From assembly GCA_963791325.1 (NCBI GenBank), contig CAWBRU010000002.1:62001-126000 (forward strand): a DNA stretch of 64,000 nt. Direction: 5' to 3'. Source of the stretch: JBEVJK01 sp963791325 (GTDB taxonomy: Bacteria > Pseudomonadota > Alphaproteobacteria > Rhizobiales > Rhizobiaceae). The notes below the pieces were generated by a model. That model did not search any database. It saw nothing but the letters and a program-made list of their open reading frames with translations, and was not told where the DNA came from. Within the stretch, counting starts at the first letter, position 1; the number at the start of each line of letters is the position of its first letter. Positions 16,649-24,098 of the stretch are shown here, in pieces. The position numbers and the translations under genes were made by a program.

Positions 16649-18079
16649 ATGTCGCCCCCTCCCGAAGCAATTCCAATGCCGCCAGCCCGCCCGATCGTCG
16701 GCAATCTCTTTGATCTCGACATGAAAGGGCCAACGCAATCCATGGCGCGGCTGGCCCGCGAGTATGGCCCGATATACCGGCTGCGTCTGCCCGCCATGGA
16801 TATGGTCGTGGTCACCGATCCAAAGCTGACTGCGGAGCTGGGCGACGAAGAGTTGTTCCCCAAATGCGTCCATGGCTCGCTGGTCCCGCTGAAAGATATC
16901 GTCGGCGATGGGCTGTTTACTGCCGAGACGGACTCGCATGCCTGGCAGAAAGGCCACCGGATTCTGCGCGGGCTGTTTTCGATGTCTGCCGTTCAGAGCT
17001 ACCATGCGACGATGGTCGAGATCACCGAGGAGATGCTCGATCACTGGCAGAGCCGGATGGACGAGGAAATCGTCGTCACGACCGACATCACCAAGCTCGC
17101 CGTCGACATCATCTTCAAGTCCTGCGCGGGGCAGCGGCTGAGCGACTTCGGTTCCGCGGCGTATCACCCACTGATCAATGCGATAGCCTATTGCTTTCAA
17201 ACCGCAACCAACCGCTCCGTCCGACCGGCATTTGTGAATAAGCTGATCGGCTTTTTCCAGACGACCTACAAGAAGAACCGCGAGTACATTTTCTCCTATG
17301 TCGACAACGTCATCGACGAGCGGCTCCGTCTGAAGGACGGCATTCCGGACGACATGCTCACGCTGCTGTTGAACACGCCCGATCCGGAAACGGGGGAGAA
17401 ATTTACGCCCAAGGAGATTCGCGATCAGCTTTTGACGCTGCTCTTGGCCGGTCATGAAACCACGAAGGGGGTTTTGAGCTTTGGCCTGAACGAACTCGCA
17501 CAAAGCAAAGAGGCATATGCCAAGTTGCGGGACGAGGTCGTTGCCGTTGCCGGGTCGGACTTTCGCAAGCCGCCCACCTATGAAGCGATCGCGAAGATGA
17601 AATATCTGGACAACACGGTAAAGGAACTGGTGCGTCTGTGGCCGACGGTGATGATCTACGCCGTGCGTCCGGTCCGCCGACATATGCTGGCCGGCAGATG
17701 GCCGGTCGACCCCTCGCAGAACGTCGTGGTGTTGCTGGAAGGCCTGCACCAGGACCGCGAATTCTGGGGGGAGGATGCGGGCGAATTCCGCCCCGAGCGG
17801 TGGGAAACTCCGAGGATTCGGACGGAGGCAAAATATGCGTATCAGCCGTGGGGCCGCGGCAAGCGCTCGTGCACGGGCAGGCTGTTCGCTGCTCACGAGC
17901 TCAAGGTGGCGCTCGCCATGATCCTGCAGCGATTTGATTTCACCACCAACAAAACTTCTCGCGATATCGAAAGAGACGAGACCCTTTCCATCACGCCGAA
18001 AGATCTGAGGATCAAGGTCCGCTTGCGCGAGGAACCAGCAGCCGTCCTCATCCGCAATCCGAAGACGGTCTCGAACTAG
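16649..18079 (+). CDS. Cytochrome P450, CYP102-like heme domain without reductase
   Basis: A 476-residue cytosolic P450. It shows the I-helix motif LLAGHETTKG (about residue 264-273), the ExxR pair in KELVRLWP (about 325) and the heme loop PWGRGKRSCTG with the proximal cysteine C408. The N-terminal half (GDGLFTAETDSHAWQKGHRILRG, then YHATMVEIT) follows the layout of the Bacillus P450-BM3 heme domain, suggesting long-chain fatty-acid or similar hydroxylation. Unlike BM3 there is no fused or adjacent flavoprotein reductase. The residue seven before the cysteine is Trp (W401) instead of the usual Phe. The start at ATG 16649 has GGAGGA seven bases upstream. Codon use looks less GC-extreme than in its neighbours, which hints at transfer. 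Confidence 0.9.
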   Translation: MSPPPEAIPMPPARPIVGNLFDLDMKGPTQSMARLAREYGPIYRLRLPAMDMVVVTDPKLTAELGDEELFPKCVHGSLVPLKDIVGDGLFTAETDSHAWQKGHRILRGLFSMSAVQSYHATMVEITEEMLDHWQSRMDEEIVVTTDITKLAVDIIFKSCAGQRLSDFGSAAYHPLINAIAYCFQTATNRSVRPAFVNKLIGFFQTTYKKNREYIFSYVDNVIDERLRLKDGIPDDMLTLLLNTPDPETGEKFTPKEIRDQLLTLLLAGHETTKGVLSFGLNELAQSKEAYAKLRDEVVAVAGSDFRKPPTYEAIAKMKYLDNTVKELVRLWPTVMIYAVRPVRRHMLAGRWPVDPSQNVVVLLEGLHQDREFWGEDAGEFRPERWETPRIRTEAKYAYQPWGRGKRSCTGRLFAAHELKVALAMILQRFDFTTNKTSRDIERDETLSITPKDLRIKVRLREEPAAVLIRNPKTVSN

Positions 18080-18139
18080 GTTTACGGCCAGGTCCGGCGC
18101 GGCCGATCAGCGGCATAACCGGCCGGCCTCAACCCGATG

Positions 18140-18433
18140 TCAGCCGATGGGAACGTAGTCGATCTCGAGGAAGGTCTCGACCTCGGGCAGCCAGCGGTCG
18201 CGAACAAAGGCGACATGATCGGGATGCGAGTTGTAAGCGTCGTAGGCCGTCTGATCGGCGAACTCCATCGAGAACCCGAATTGGAAGTTGTTCTTGGGAC
18301 TGACTTGGCGGAGCTGCTCGAACCTCTCGACACCCGGAATTCGCGCCAGCACGCCGGCCGCAGCGAGAAAATCGGCTTCGGCCGGCGAGCCGGCCGGGTG
18401 CCTGAGCCGGAAGACGACGGTGTGTCTGATCAT
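18140..18433 (-). CDS. Dabb-domain (stress-responsive A/B barrel) protein
   Basis: A 97-residue protein beginning MIRHTVVFRLRH, the classic N-terminal strand of the Dabb fold, with SMEFADQTAYDAYNSHPDHVAFV as the second conserved block. Dimeric alpha/beta-barrel proteins of this family are often small enzymes or of unknown function. ATG 18433 is preceded by GAGG. Convergent with the P450 gene, 60 bp apart. The function is not known; no catalytic residues can be assigned. Confidence 0.8.
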   Translation of the reverse strand: MIRHTVVFRLRHPAGSPAEADFLAAAGVLARIPGVERFEQLRQVSPKNNFQFGFSMEFADQTAYDAYNSHPDHVAFVRDRWLPEVETFLEIDYVPIG

Positions 18434-18582
18434 GGGATCCTCATCGCACGGATATGAAGCGACCAGGACGGCCGCCACGTCGGAAGGGTGATAGCCGCTC
18501 TGTGAGTTCGATATCAATCTGCTAAAATCCCCGCGCATCCGCGGCTGCCGCGCGATGCGGATGACAAGGAGGGGTAGGTCGA

Positions 18583-18879
18583 ATGAAATTTCATCTCGGA
18601 GTGCAACGCCGACCCGTTTGCAAGGCTGCCATCCTTGCTTCGGCATGCCTCGCGGGCCTCGGAACGGCCACATCGGCCGGGGCGCAGGGCGGCGCCGCGT
18701 CCATCATCGCCGACCAGGTGCGCAGCCAGGGCTTTGCCTGCGAGGGTCCGGCCTCGGCCGAGCGGGACCCGTCCGATTCGGCTCCCAACGAGACGGTCTG
18801 GGTCTTGACCTGCAAGGGATCGAGCTACCGGGTGGTGCTGGTGCCGGATCAGGCGGCGGTGATTACCCAGCTGCAATGA
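18583..18879 (+). CDS. Small secreted protein of unknown function
   Basis: 98 residues. A Sec signal peptide (KAAILASACLAGLGTATSAGA) ends near AQG. The ~65-residue mature part contains two cysteines (GFACEG and LTCKG), likely forming one disulfide, and a C-terminal beta-like stretch YRVVLVPDQAAVITQL. AAGGAGGGG lies about eight bases before ATG 18583. I do not recognise a domain; the fold resembles small PepSY-sized periplasmic proteins only in size. Stands alone, not in an operon. Confidence 0.7.
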   Translation: MKFHLGVQRRPVCKAAILASACLAGLGTATSAGAQGGAASIIADQVRSQGFACEGPASAERDPSDSAPNETVWVLTCKGSSYRVVLVPDQAAVITQLQ

Positions 18880-18960
18880 CGGCAAGGACGGTCGGCCTTT
18901 TTTCGGCTGGCCGTCGTTCGCCTGACAGCTTGGCGCAGAGCCGCGGCCAGGTGGCGAACG

Positions 18961-19203
18961 TTACGGCCACCTGTCCAGCCAATCGAAGAGCCTCGAGCGA
19001 CGGTTTCCATGATCGTTCTTGGCAGGTGCTTGCTCGCGTTGCCAAAACTCGAAGTCGACCACGGTGAAGTCGGCCGGATCGCCGAACTCCGGAGGCTCGA
19101 CCGAGCGAGGCGCAAACAGCCGCAGCAACAGGCCCCCCGCCAGCAAGCCGAGGACCGTGCCGCCCATCGTGCCCCAGAGGGCGAGCGGCAGCCAAGCCGA
19201 CAT
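18961..19203 (-). CDS. Small single-pass membrane protein, hypothetical
   Basis: An ~80-residue protein with one strong transmembrane helix (WLPLALWGTMGGTVLGLLAGGLLLRLF) followed by an acidic, aromatic cytoplasmic-type tail (FGDPADFTVVDFEFW) and a basic end. The start is uncertain: ATG 19203 gives a compact protein, ATG 19305 would add a polar 34-residue extension that runs across a small hairpin (19272-19285). Neither has a good ribosome site. Family unknown. Confidence 0.45.
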   Translation of the reverse strand: MSAWLPLALWGTMGGTVLGLLAGGLLLRLFAPRSVEPPEFGDPADFTVVDFEFWQREQAPAKNDHGNRRSRLFDWLDRWP

Positions 19204-19408
19204 GTCGATGAGCTGGTCCACGGGTGGCTCGCGATTGACCGTGTCGGCAGCAGGCTCGGGCAGAGAAAAACCGGACCTGAGGGTCCGTGGGCGCCCCGTT
19301 ATCATCTCATGCCGGTCCCGCGGATGGAAGGCGCATGCGCCGGCAGGGCGGCGCCCTTGACATGTTCTCCCCGCCCGGGCCACGCCTTCTTTCGGGAGGA
19401 GCCGCGAG

Positions 19409-20119
19409 ATGACCATTGCCACCATCGCCCCCGGCGTGCTCACCGTCGGGTCCGCGATCCCCGACCCGCCGTTCGAATTGATCCAAGACGGGGCGCCGGC
19501 CGGGCTCGATATTGCCCTCACCCAGGCCCTCGCCGCCGAGCTCGGGCTGGGCTGGGCATCGCGCCGCTACGAGGGCGCCGATTTCAACGGCATCTTCGAC
19601 GCGCTGGCGGCCGGAGCCTATGACTGCATCGCCTCCGGCACCACCGTCACCGCTGTCCGCCGGGCCAAGGCCGATTTCCTGAAGCCCTATCTGATCTCGG
19701 GCCAGAGCCTGGTCTGCAACGCCGAGACGACACCCGAGCTGCGCTCGATCGACGACCTCCGGGGCCGGCTGGTCGCCGTGCAGCGCGGCAACACCTCGGA
19801 GCCGGTGGTCGAGCAGCTGAAGGCCGAGGGCAAGGTCGGCGACGTCAAGCTCTATCCCTATGACGGGATCGGCACGATGCTGGACGATCTGGAGGCCGGC
19901 CGGATCGCCGCGGTGATGAAGCTTGCCCCGGTGATGCACTGGCTCGTCCGCGGCCGACCGTCGCTGCGCGTCGTCCAGGAAAGGATCACCCATGAGGAGA
20001 TCGCGCTCAGCGTGGTCCGCGGCAACGGCCAGCTGCGCGACGCGCTCGACGCGGCCCAGGGCCGGCTTGCCGCCGACGGCACGCTTGCCCGCCTCACTGC
20101 CCAATGGACCGGACCATGA
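19409..20119 (+). CDS. Amino-acid-type solute-binding protein lacking a signal peptide
   Basis: A 236-residue SBP_bac_3 (type II periplasmic-binding) domain starting almost at once with GVLTVGSAIPDPPFE and containing the usual GLDIALTQALAAELG, FDALAAGAYDCIASGTTVT and AVQRGNTSEPVVEQL segments. GGGAGGA lies eight bases before ATG 19409, so the start is firm and no signal peptide is encoded. Family members are normally periplasmic partners of amino-acid ABC transporters. This one should stay in the cytoplasm unless exported by another route, and no permease or ATPase genes are adjacent. Its stop overlaps the start of a cupin gene (ATGA), implying they act together. Confidence 0.8.
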   Translation: MTIATIAPGVLTVGSAIPDPPFELIQDGAPAGLDIALTQALAAELGLGWASRRYEGADFNGIFDALAAGAYDCIASGTTVTAVRRAKADFLKPYLISGQSLVCNAETTPELRSIDDLRGRLVAVQRGNTSEPVVEQLKAEGKVGDVKLYPYDGIGTMLDDLEAGRIAAVMKLAPVMHWLVRGRPSLRVVQERITHEEIALSVVRGNGQLRDALDAAQGRLAADGTLARLTAQWTGP

Positions 20120-20475
20120 CGCGCCTCATCCACCTGTTCACCGGAACCGACGGCCGCTCCCATGTCGAACAGCTGCCGCTGCCGCTCCGCGCGCTGGAGA
20201 AAGCGCGAGCGCTCCACTTCGAGGAGACTGCGGCCCATGCCGCGCTCGATTGGCACACCGCGCCCTGCCTGCAATATGTGGTGACGCTGAGCGGCACGCT
20301 CGAATTCACCACCCGCGACGGCGAGACCTTCGTGCTCGCCCCGGGCGACGTGCTGCGTGCCGCCGACACCGCCGGCAGCGGCCATCGCTGGCGGCTGATC
20401 GACGACCAGCCCTGGCGCCGGCTCTATGTCGAGCTCGACGCGCCGGCGGATCAGCCGCCGACGGCCACGCAATGA
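20116..20475 (+). CDS. Cupin-domain protein coupled to the binding protein
   Basis: 119 residues forming a single cupin barrel: HTAPCLQYVVTLSGTLEFTTRDGETFVLAPGDVLRAADTAGSGHRW spans both cupin motifs in simplified form. The motif-1 metal ligands are mostly missing (no HxH pair), so a ligand-binding rather than metal-enzyme role is plausible. The ATG at 20116 overlaps the preceding TGA, giving translational coupling; an in-frame ATG at 20104 is possible. The partner is the signal-less solute-binding domain, suggesting a shared small-molecule ligand. Confidence 0.75.
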   Translation: MTRLIHLFTGTDGRSHVEQLPLPLRALEKARALHFEETAAHAALDWHTAPCLQYVVTLSGTLEFTTRDGETFVLAPGDVLRAADTAGSGHRWRLIDDQPWRRLYVELDAPADQPPTATQ

Positions 20476-20630
20476 CCCCGGCCGGTGCGGCGCAGCCCAC
20501 CGTGGCGCGCCGCGCTCGCTTGCCGGCTACCGAAATTGTGCCCTAATTTTGCTCATCAATTCGCCAATTCGTCCGCGGCGCCGCCAGGCCGGATGCGGAC
20601 GCCGTCGATCAGATGCAGGGAGCTGCGGTG

Positions 20631-21443
20631 ATGTCGCAGGCGGAGCCCCGGACAGCGCAAACAGCCCAGGCGGGCGTCACTGCACGGCAGGTGATGGAGA
20701 CCGAAGGCCTCCGGTCGATGACCCGCCCGGACCGGCTGACGCGGCTGTTCATGGCGATCGTGGCCTTTGCCGAGCGCCTCAACCTCAAATACGCCGTCCA
20801 CGGCAATCCGTGTGTTTATGACAATGCCGCGTTCCCTTGGGTGGCAGCGGTGGAGTGCAACTGGCGGGCGATCCGGCGCGAGCTCGACGCCGTCCTGCAG
20901 CGCAGGGCCGAGCTGCCGCCGATCCAGGATCTGACCGCCGACGTCGGCTCGATCACCAAGGATCAGGGCTGGAAGGTGTTCGTGCTGACCGCCTATGGGA
21001 TGACCGCGGAGCGCAACACCCGGCTCTGCCCGGAGACATGGCGCAGCGTCCGCCAGATCCCCGGCCTGAAGACCGCGATGTTCTCCGTGTTCGAGCCCGG
21101 CAAGCGGCTGCCGGCCCACCGGGGGCCCTATAACGGCGTGCTGCGCTTCCATCTCGGGCTGCTGGTTCCGGAGGACGAGCGCATCGGCATCCGCGTCGGC
21201 CCGGAGGTCCGCCATTGGCAGGAAGGCAAGGGCCTGGTCTTCGACGATGCCTATGAGCACGAAGCCTGGAACGAATCCGACCAGGCTCGGGTCGTGCTGT
21301 TCGTCGATTTCGTCAAGCCGCTGCGGTTCCCGGCCAATCTGGTCAACGCCACGCTGCTCAGGCTGGCGGCCTTCACCCCGTTCATTCGCGAGGGCAACGA
21401 CAATCTGCAGCGCTGGGAAAAGGAATTCCATCGCGTCAAGTGA
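20631..21443 (+). CDS. Aspartyl/asparaginyl beta-hydroxylase (AspH/LpxO-like) dioxygenase
   Basis: Fe(II)/2-oxoglutarate-dependent hydroxylase of the Asp_Arg_Hydrox family, ~270 residues. Iron ligands: H163 in LPAHRGPYNG and H210 in DDAYEHEAWN; the downstream basic residue for 2-oxoglutarate is in DQARVVLFVDF. The position two after the first His is Gly rather than an acid, as in animal AspH. Bacterial relatives hydroxylate lipid A acyl chains (LpxO) or peptide substrates; the actual substrate here is unknown. A short hydrophobic stretch near residue 35 (RLFMAIVAFAERL) could be a membrane contact. Start at ATG 20631 is supported by GGGAG upstream. Confidence 0.8.
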   Translation: MSQAEPRTAQTAQAGVTARQVMETEGLRSMTRPDRLTRLFMAIVAFAERLNLKYAVHGNPCVYDNAAFPWVAAVECNWRAIRRELDAVLQRRAELPPIQDLTADVGSITKDQGWKVFVLTAYGMTAERNTRLCPETWRSVRQIPGLKTAMFSVFEPGKRLPAHRGPYNGVLRFHLGLLVPEDERIGIRVGPEVRHWQEGKGLVFDDAYEHEAWNESDQARVVLFVDFVKPLRFPANLVNATLLRLAAFTPFIREGNDNLQRWEKEFHRVK

Positions 21444-21778
21444 GCGACCTGCCGGGCCTGCCTGGAGCGGAATTGCTCTGGTTCTCGATCTCGTGCTCGC
21501 CCCCCGGAACAACGACAGTTTCGCCACCCGCCGGGTTTGCTGCCGGGTCAGCGGCAAGAATTGTCCGTGAGGTGCTGTGATCTTCGTCGCTCTGCCGGCC
21601 GGGCCAGAACCCCGAAATCCACCCGACAGGATCAGGATGGTTCACTCAGCTCAACCGCTGATATAGGCGCGGTTGCTGCCGCATAATTTTTCTTCTTTCA
21701 GTTGTTACTCTATTATGATGATTGCCGAATGGCCGCTCTCGTGGAATCCCTATTGCGGGGGTGCTACGGAGAAATGCC
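21444..21778. other. 335-bp intergenic region
   Basis: No convincing gene on either strand. The right half (21650-21760) is AT-richer and should contain the promoter of the repeat protein that follows. I see no strong dyad or terminator. Confidence 0.5.
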
Positions 21779-22735
21779 ATGACCTTCCTTCGACAACTAC
21801 TTGCCCTGTCCGGCGTTGGCATAGCGACTGCCTTCATCTCGGCTGCCCCCGCCAGCGCTCTGACCATGAGTGAATGCAGCGCGAAGTACAATTCTGCTAA
21901 GGAAGCCGGCACCTTGGGCGGACAGACCTGGAATGAGTTCCGCAAGGCAGCGTGCGGGGCCGGCGCAGCGGTGACAGCTGAACCGGCTCAGAAGCCGGCG
22001 AAGGCCGCCACCGGCTCATCTGAGCCGGCGAAAGGCCTGACCATGCAGGAGTGCAGCGCCAAGTACAATCAAGCCAAGCAGGCCGGCACGCTCGCCGGCC
22101 AGACCTGGAACCAGTTCCGCTCCAGCCAGTGCTCCGCGGCAGCTATGGGCGGCGCGGCCACAGAGACCGACGCCGAGCCCGCCAAAGGGCTGACCATGAA
22201 GGAGTGCAGCACCAAGTACAATCAGGCCAAGCAGGCCGGCACACTGGGCGGCCAGACGTGGAACCAGTTCCGTGCCAGCCAGTGCTCGGCAGCGGCCGTC
22301 CAGAGCGGCGCGGCGGCGAAGACCACGGCAGCGGCAGCCACCGGCAAGGGCCTGACCATGAAGCAGTGCAGCGTCAAATATGGCGCGGCCAAGGATGCCG
22401 GAACGCTGGGCGGCCTGACCTGGAACCAATTCCGCAAGGCGCAGTGCGGTCCAGCCGCAGCCGAGGACGACACCGTACCTTATGTCGGCCAAGCCAAGTA
22501 CACGGGCGATCCGGAAGCCCCGACCATCGCTGCCCCGCGCGGGGTGAAGTTTCCGCGCGCCGTCGCCCGCAAATATGCCGACGAATCCCCCGGCAAGGCA
22601 CGCATGCACACCTGCCTGGATCAATATTACGCCAACAAGGACAGCGACGCGCTCGGCGGTCTGCGCTGGATCCAGAAGGGCGGTGGCTATTACAGCCTGT
22701 GCAATGCCAAGCTAAAGGGCAATCTGGCCGGGTGA
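21779..22735 (+). CDS. Secreted Cys-repeat protein, four tandem CSxKY...AGTLGG...FR repeats plus a diverged fifth
   Basis: 318 residues. Signal peptide MTFLRQLLALSGVG... with cleavage near ASA. The mature part has four ~33-residue repeats, each LTMxxCSxKYxxAKxAGTLGG followed by xTWNxFRxxxC, separated by Ala/Pro/Thr-rich linkers of 20-25 residues. A fifth, diverged copy lies at the C terminus (MHTCLDQYYANKDSDALGG...YYSLC). Every unit has two cysteines, so each is probably a small disulfide-closed helical hairpin. The pattern recalls the short periplasmic PsiF-type repeats but is not the same motif. The start is chosen by the signal peptide and the GGAG before ATG 21779. Function unknown; periplasmic or surface role likely. 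Confidence 0.75.
   Translation: MTFLRQLLALSGVGIATAFISAAPASALTMSECSAKYNSAKEAGTLGGQTWNEFRKAACGAGAAVTAEPAQKPAKAATGSSEPAKGLTMQECSAKYNQAKQAGTLAGQTWNQFRSSQCSAAAMGGAATETDAEPAKGLTMKECSTKYNQAKQAGTLGGQTWNQFRASQCSAAAVQSGAAAKTTAAAATGKGLTMKQCSVKYGAAKDAGTLGGLTWNQFRKAQCGPAAAEDDTVPYVGQAKYTGDPEAPTIAAPRGVKFPRAVARKYADESPGKARMHTCLDQYYANKDSDALGGLRWIQKGGGYYSLCNAKLKGNLAG
21860..22447 (+). repeat. Four coding tandem repeats
   Basis: Repeat units begin at 21860, 22037, 22190 and 22352, each ~96-99 bp of highly similar DNA (CTGACCATG...GAGTGCAGC...AAGTACAATC type), with linkers of 54-78 bp. Units 2 and 3 are most alike (CAAGCAGGCCGGCAC shared), suggesting the most recent duplication. Frame is kept throughout, so this is a protein repeat, not a CRISPR or satellite. 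Confidence 0.8.
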
Positions 22736-22757
22736 GGAGCGCGACCCATGAGGCCGC

Positions 22758-22775
22758 GCCGGGCGTCGGCCCGGC
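22758..22775. terminator. GC-rich stem-loop between convergent genes
   Basis: Perfect 7-bp arms GCCGGGC and GCCCGGC around a four-base loop GTCG. It sits between the stops of the Cys-repeat protein and the TerB-like gene, which converge, so it could serve as a bidirectional terminator. A T-run is absent, as is common in high-GC alphaproteobacteria. Confidence 0.45.
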
Positions 22776-22792
22776 CCATGCAACTGTTTCAG

Positions 22793-23662
22793 TCAGGCGC
22801 GGCCGACCGTCTGCTCGACCTGCTGCTTGAGCGCCGGGTCGACGCCGATATCCTCGGCAAGCTTGTCGAGATAGCGGCGCTCCTCGGGCGTGTCGATGGT
22901 CACCGCCAGCGCCGAGGCCGCGTAGATCTGCAGCGCCATCTCGGGCGAGGACGCGGAGTCGACCACGTCGGCGGGATTGACGGGTCGCTTCAGCTGCGCC
23001 ACCAGCGCCTGCCGGTCCGCCGAGCTGATGCCGAGCTTGTCGAGCTGGCCGGTCAGCCGGTGCAGTTCGTCGGCGTCGATCATGCCATCGGCCTGCGCGG
23101 CGGCGATCATCGCATTGAGCAGGGCACCCGAGGCGGCTTCCGGGCCACCTTCCTGGTCCTGCGGATGGAAGCCGCTGTCGGGCGGCGGCACGAGCGCGGC
23201 CGCTCCGGTCTTGGGCTTTTCCCCGGCCTGCTGGGCCTGGTAGCGCTTGAGCGCTTGGTAGGCCAGCGCACCGATCACGGCGATGCCGCCGTAGCGGACG
23301 AGGTCGCCCATGTTCTTGCCCTGCGGGACGCCCGGTTGGGACGGCGCGCCCGGCTGCGGGGGCGTGCCGGGCAGCCCCTGGCCACCCTGAATGGCGCCGC
23401 CCGCCCCGCCGGCTGCACCCGTCGCCGCCGAGAGGATGCCGCCCAGGAGATCGCCCAGGCCACCGCCGCCGGCTTGGCCGGCCGGGCCACCGGGCAGCGC
23501 ATTGCCGCCGGAGAGACCACCCAGCAGCCCGCCCAGTATGTTGCCCAAATTGCCGCCTGCCCCGCCCGCGCCACCGGTACCGTCCGGAACGGCACCGCGC
23601 AGCCCGCCGCCGCTGAGCGCGGCGCTCAGGATCTGCTCGAGCATCGATTGATTGGTGGCCAT
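22793..23662 (-). CDS. TerB-like/DUF533 protein with Gly-rich linker
   Basis: 289 residues. The first ~130 residues are a low-complexity Gly/Ala/Pro/Gln stretch (GGAGGAGGNLGNILGGLLGG). A short hydrophobic helix follows (YGGIAVIGALAYQAL). The C-terminal ~120 residues form a DUF533/TerB-type helical domain with IAAAQADGMIDADELHRL and DTPEERRYLDKLAEDIGVD, the EF-hand-like acidic pattern of tellurite-resistance TerB. ATG 23662 has AAGGAG upstream on the minus strand. E. coli YebE is the nearest well-known type. Membrane-associated; function unclear. Confidence 0.8.
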   Translation of the reverse strand: MATNQSMLEQILSAALSGGGLRGAVPDGTGGAGGAGGNLGNILGGLLGGLSGGNALPGGPAGQAGGGGLGDLLGGILSAATGAAGGAGGAIQGGQGLPGTPPQPGAPSQPGVPQGKNMGDLVRYGGIAVIGALAYQALKRYQAQQAGEKPKTGAAALVPPPDSGFHPQDQEGGPEAASGALLNAMIAAAQADGMIDADELHRLTGQLDKLGISSADRQALVAQLKRPVNPADVVDSASSPEMALQIYAASALAVTIDTPEERRYLDKLAEDIGVDPALKQQVEQTVGRA

Positions 23663-24098
23663 GTGGAGCTCCTTCGTTGGGTTTTTGCACAAGCGGGAAG
23701 GCCGATGACGCTGTCGGTGGTCGTCAGCGGCAATCGGATGGCGTGACGATCGCAGGCAGATCATCCGGCGACTGCCGGGCGAAATCGTCCATCGTAGCCA
23801 TCACACTTCCTTCCACGCGCTGGTTCAATGCAAAGGTCTGGTGATGATCTTAGAGCGGGATGACAGTCGAGCAACAATGGTCCGAATATATTGGTTCGGC
23901 AATCGACATGTCGCGACTTCGCAAATTCTTCGCGGCGCATCAATCGGAGCGCCTCTGAACCTCAGATAAAGGAGGTGCGGTCTTTGGCGACGCAGGGCAG
24001 TGCCCCGGCAAGCCGACCTGGTGGCGCCCTTTCGATTGACTACCATGGTAGTCAATTCTAGGGTTGCCGGGTGCCGTTGGGGAGGGTCGCGAAGTTCG
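23663..24098. other. 436-bp divergent intergenic region
   Basis: Holds the promoters of the TerB-like gene (leftward) and of uxuA (rightward). No gene seen. It contains TTAGAGCGGGATGA at about 23850, a fragment of the AGAGCGG-type rhizobial repeat also found at 26560, and the perfect palindrome at 24035-24056. Confidence 0.6.
24035..24056. promoter_or_regulatory. Perfect 22-bp palindrome, operator candidate for the uxu locus
   Basis: Half-site ATTGACTACCA is followed directly by its exact reverse complement, centred on CCATGG. It lies 42 bp before the uxuA start codon, where a repressor would block transcription. The GntR/FCD regulator encoded at the end of the same gene cluster (29761-30543) is the obvious candidate to bind it. 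The palindrome is seen directly; the pairing with GntR is inference. Confidence 0.6.

Noticed and set aside
15568..16863. 431-codon minus-strand frame opposite the LacI and P450 genes
   Set aside because: Crosses two real genes and the gap between them; no recognisable domain, complements the regulator's codons.
21860..22447. Possible CRISPR-like array
   Set aside because: Repeats are ~96 bp, in frame, unequal spacing and part of a signal-peptide protein; no cas genes.
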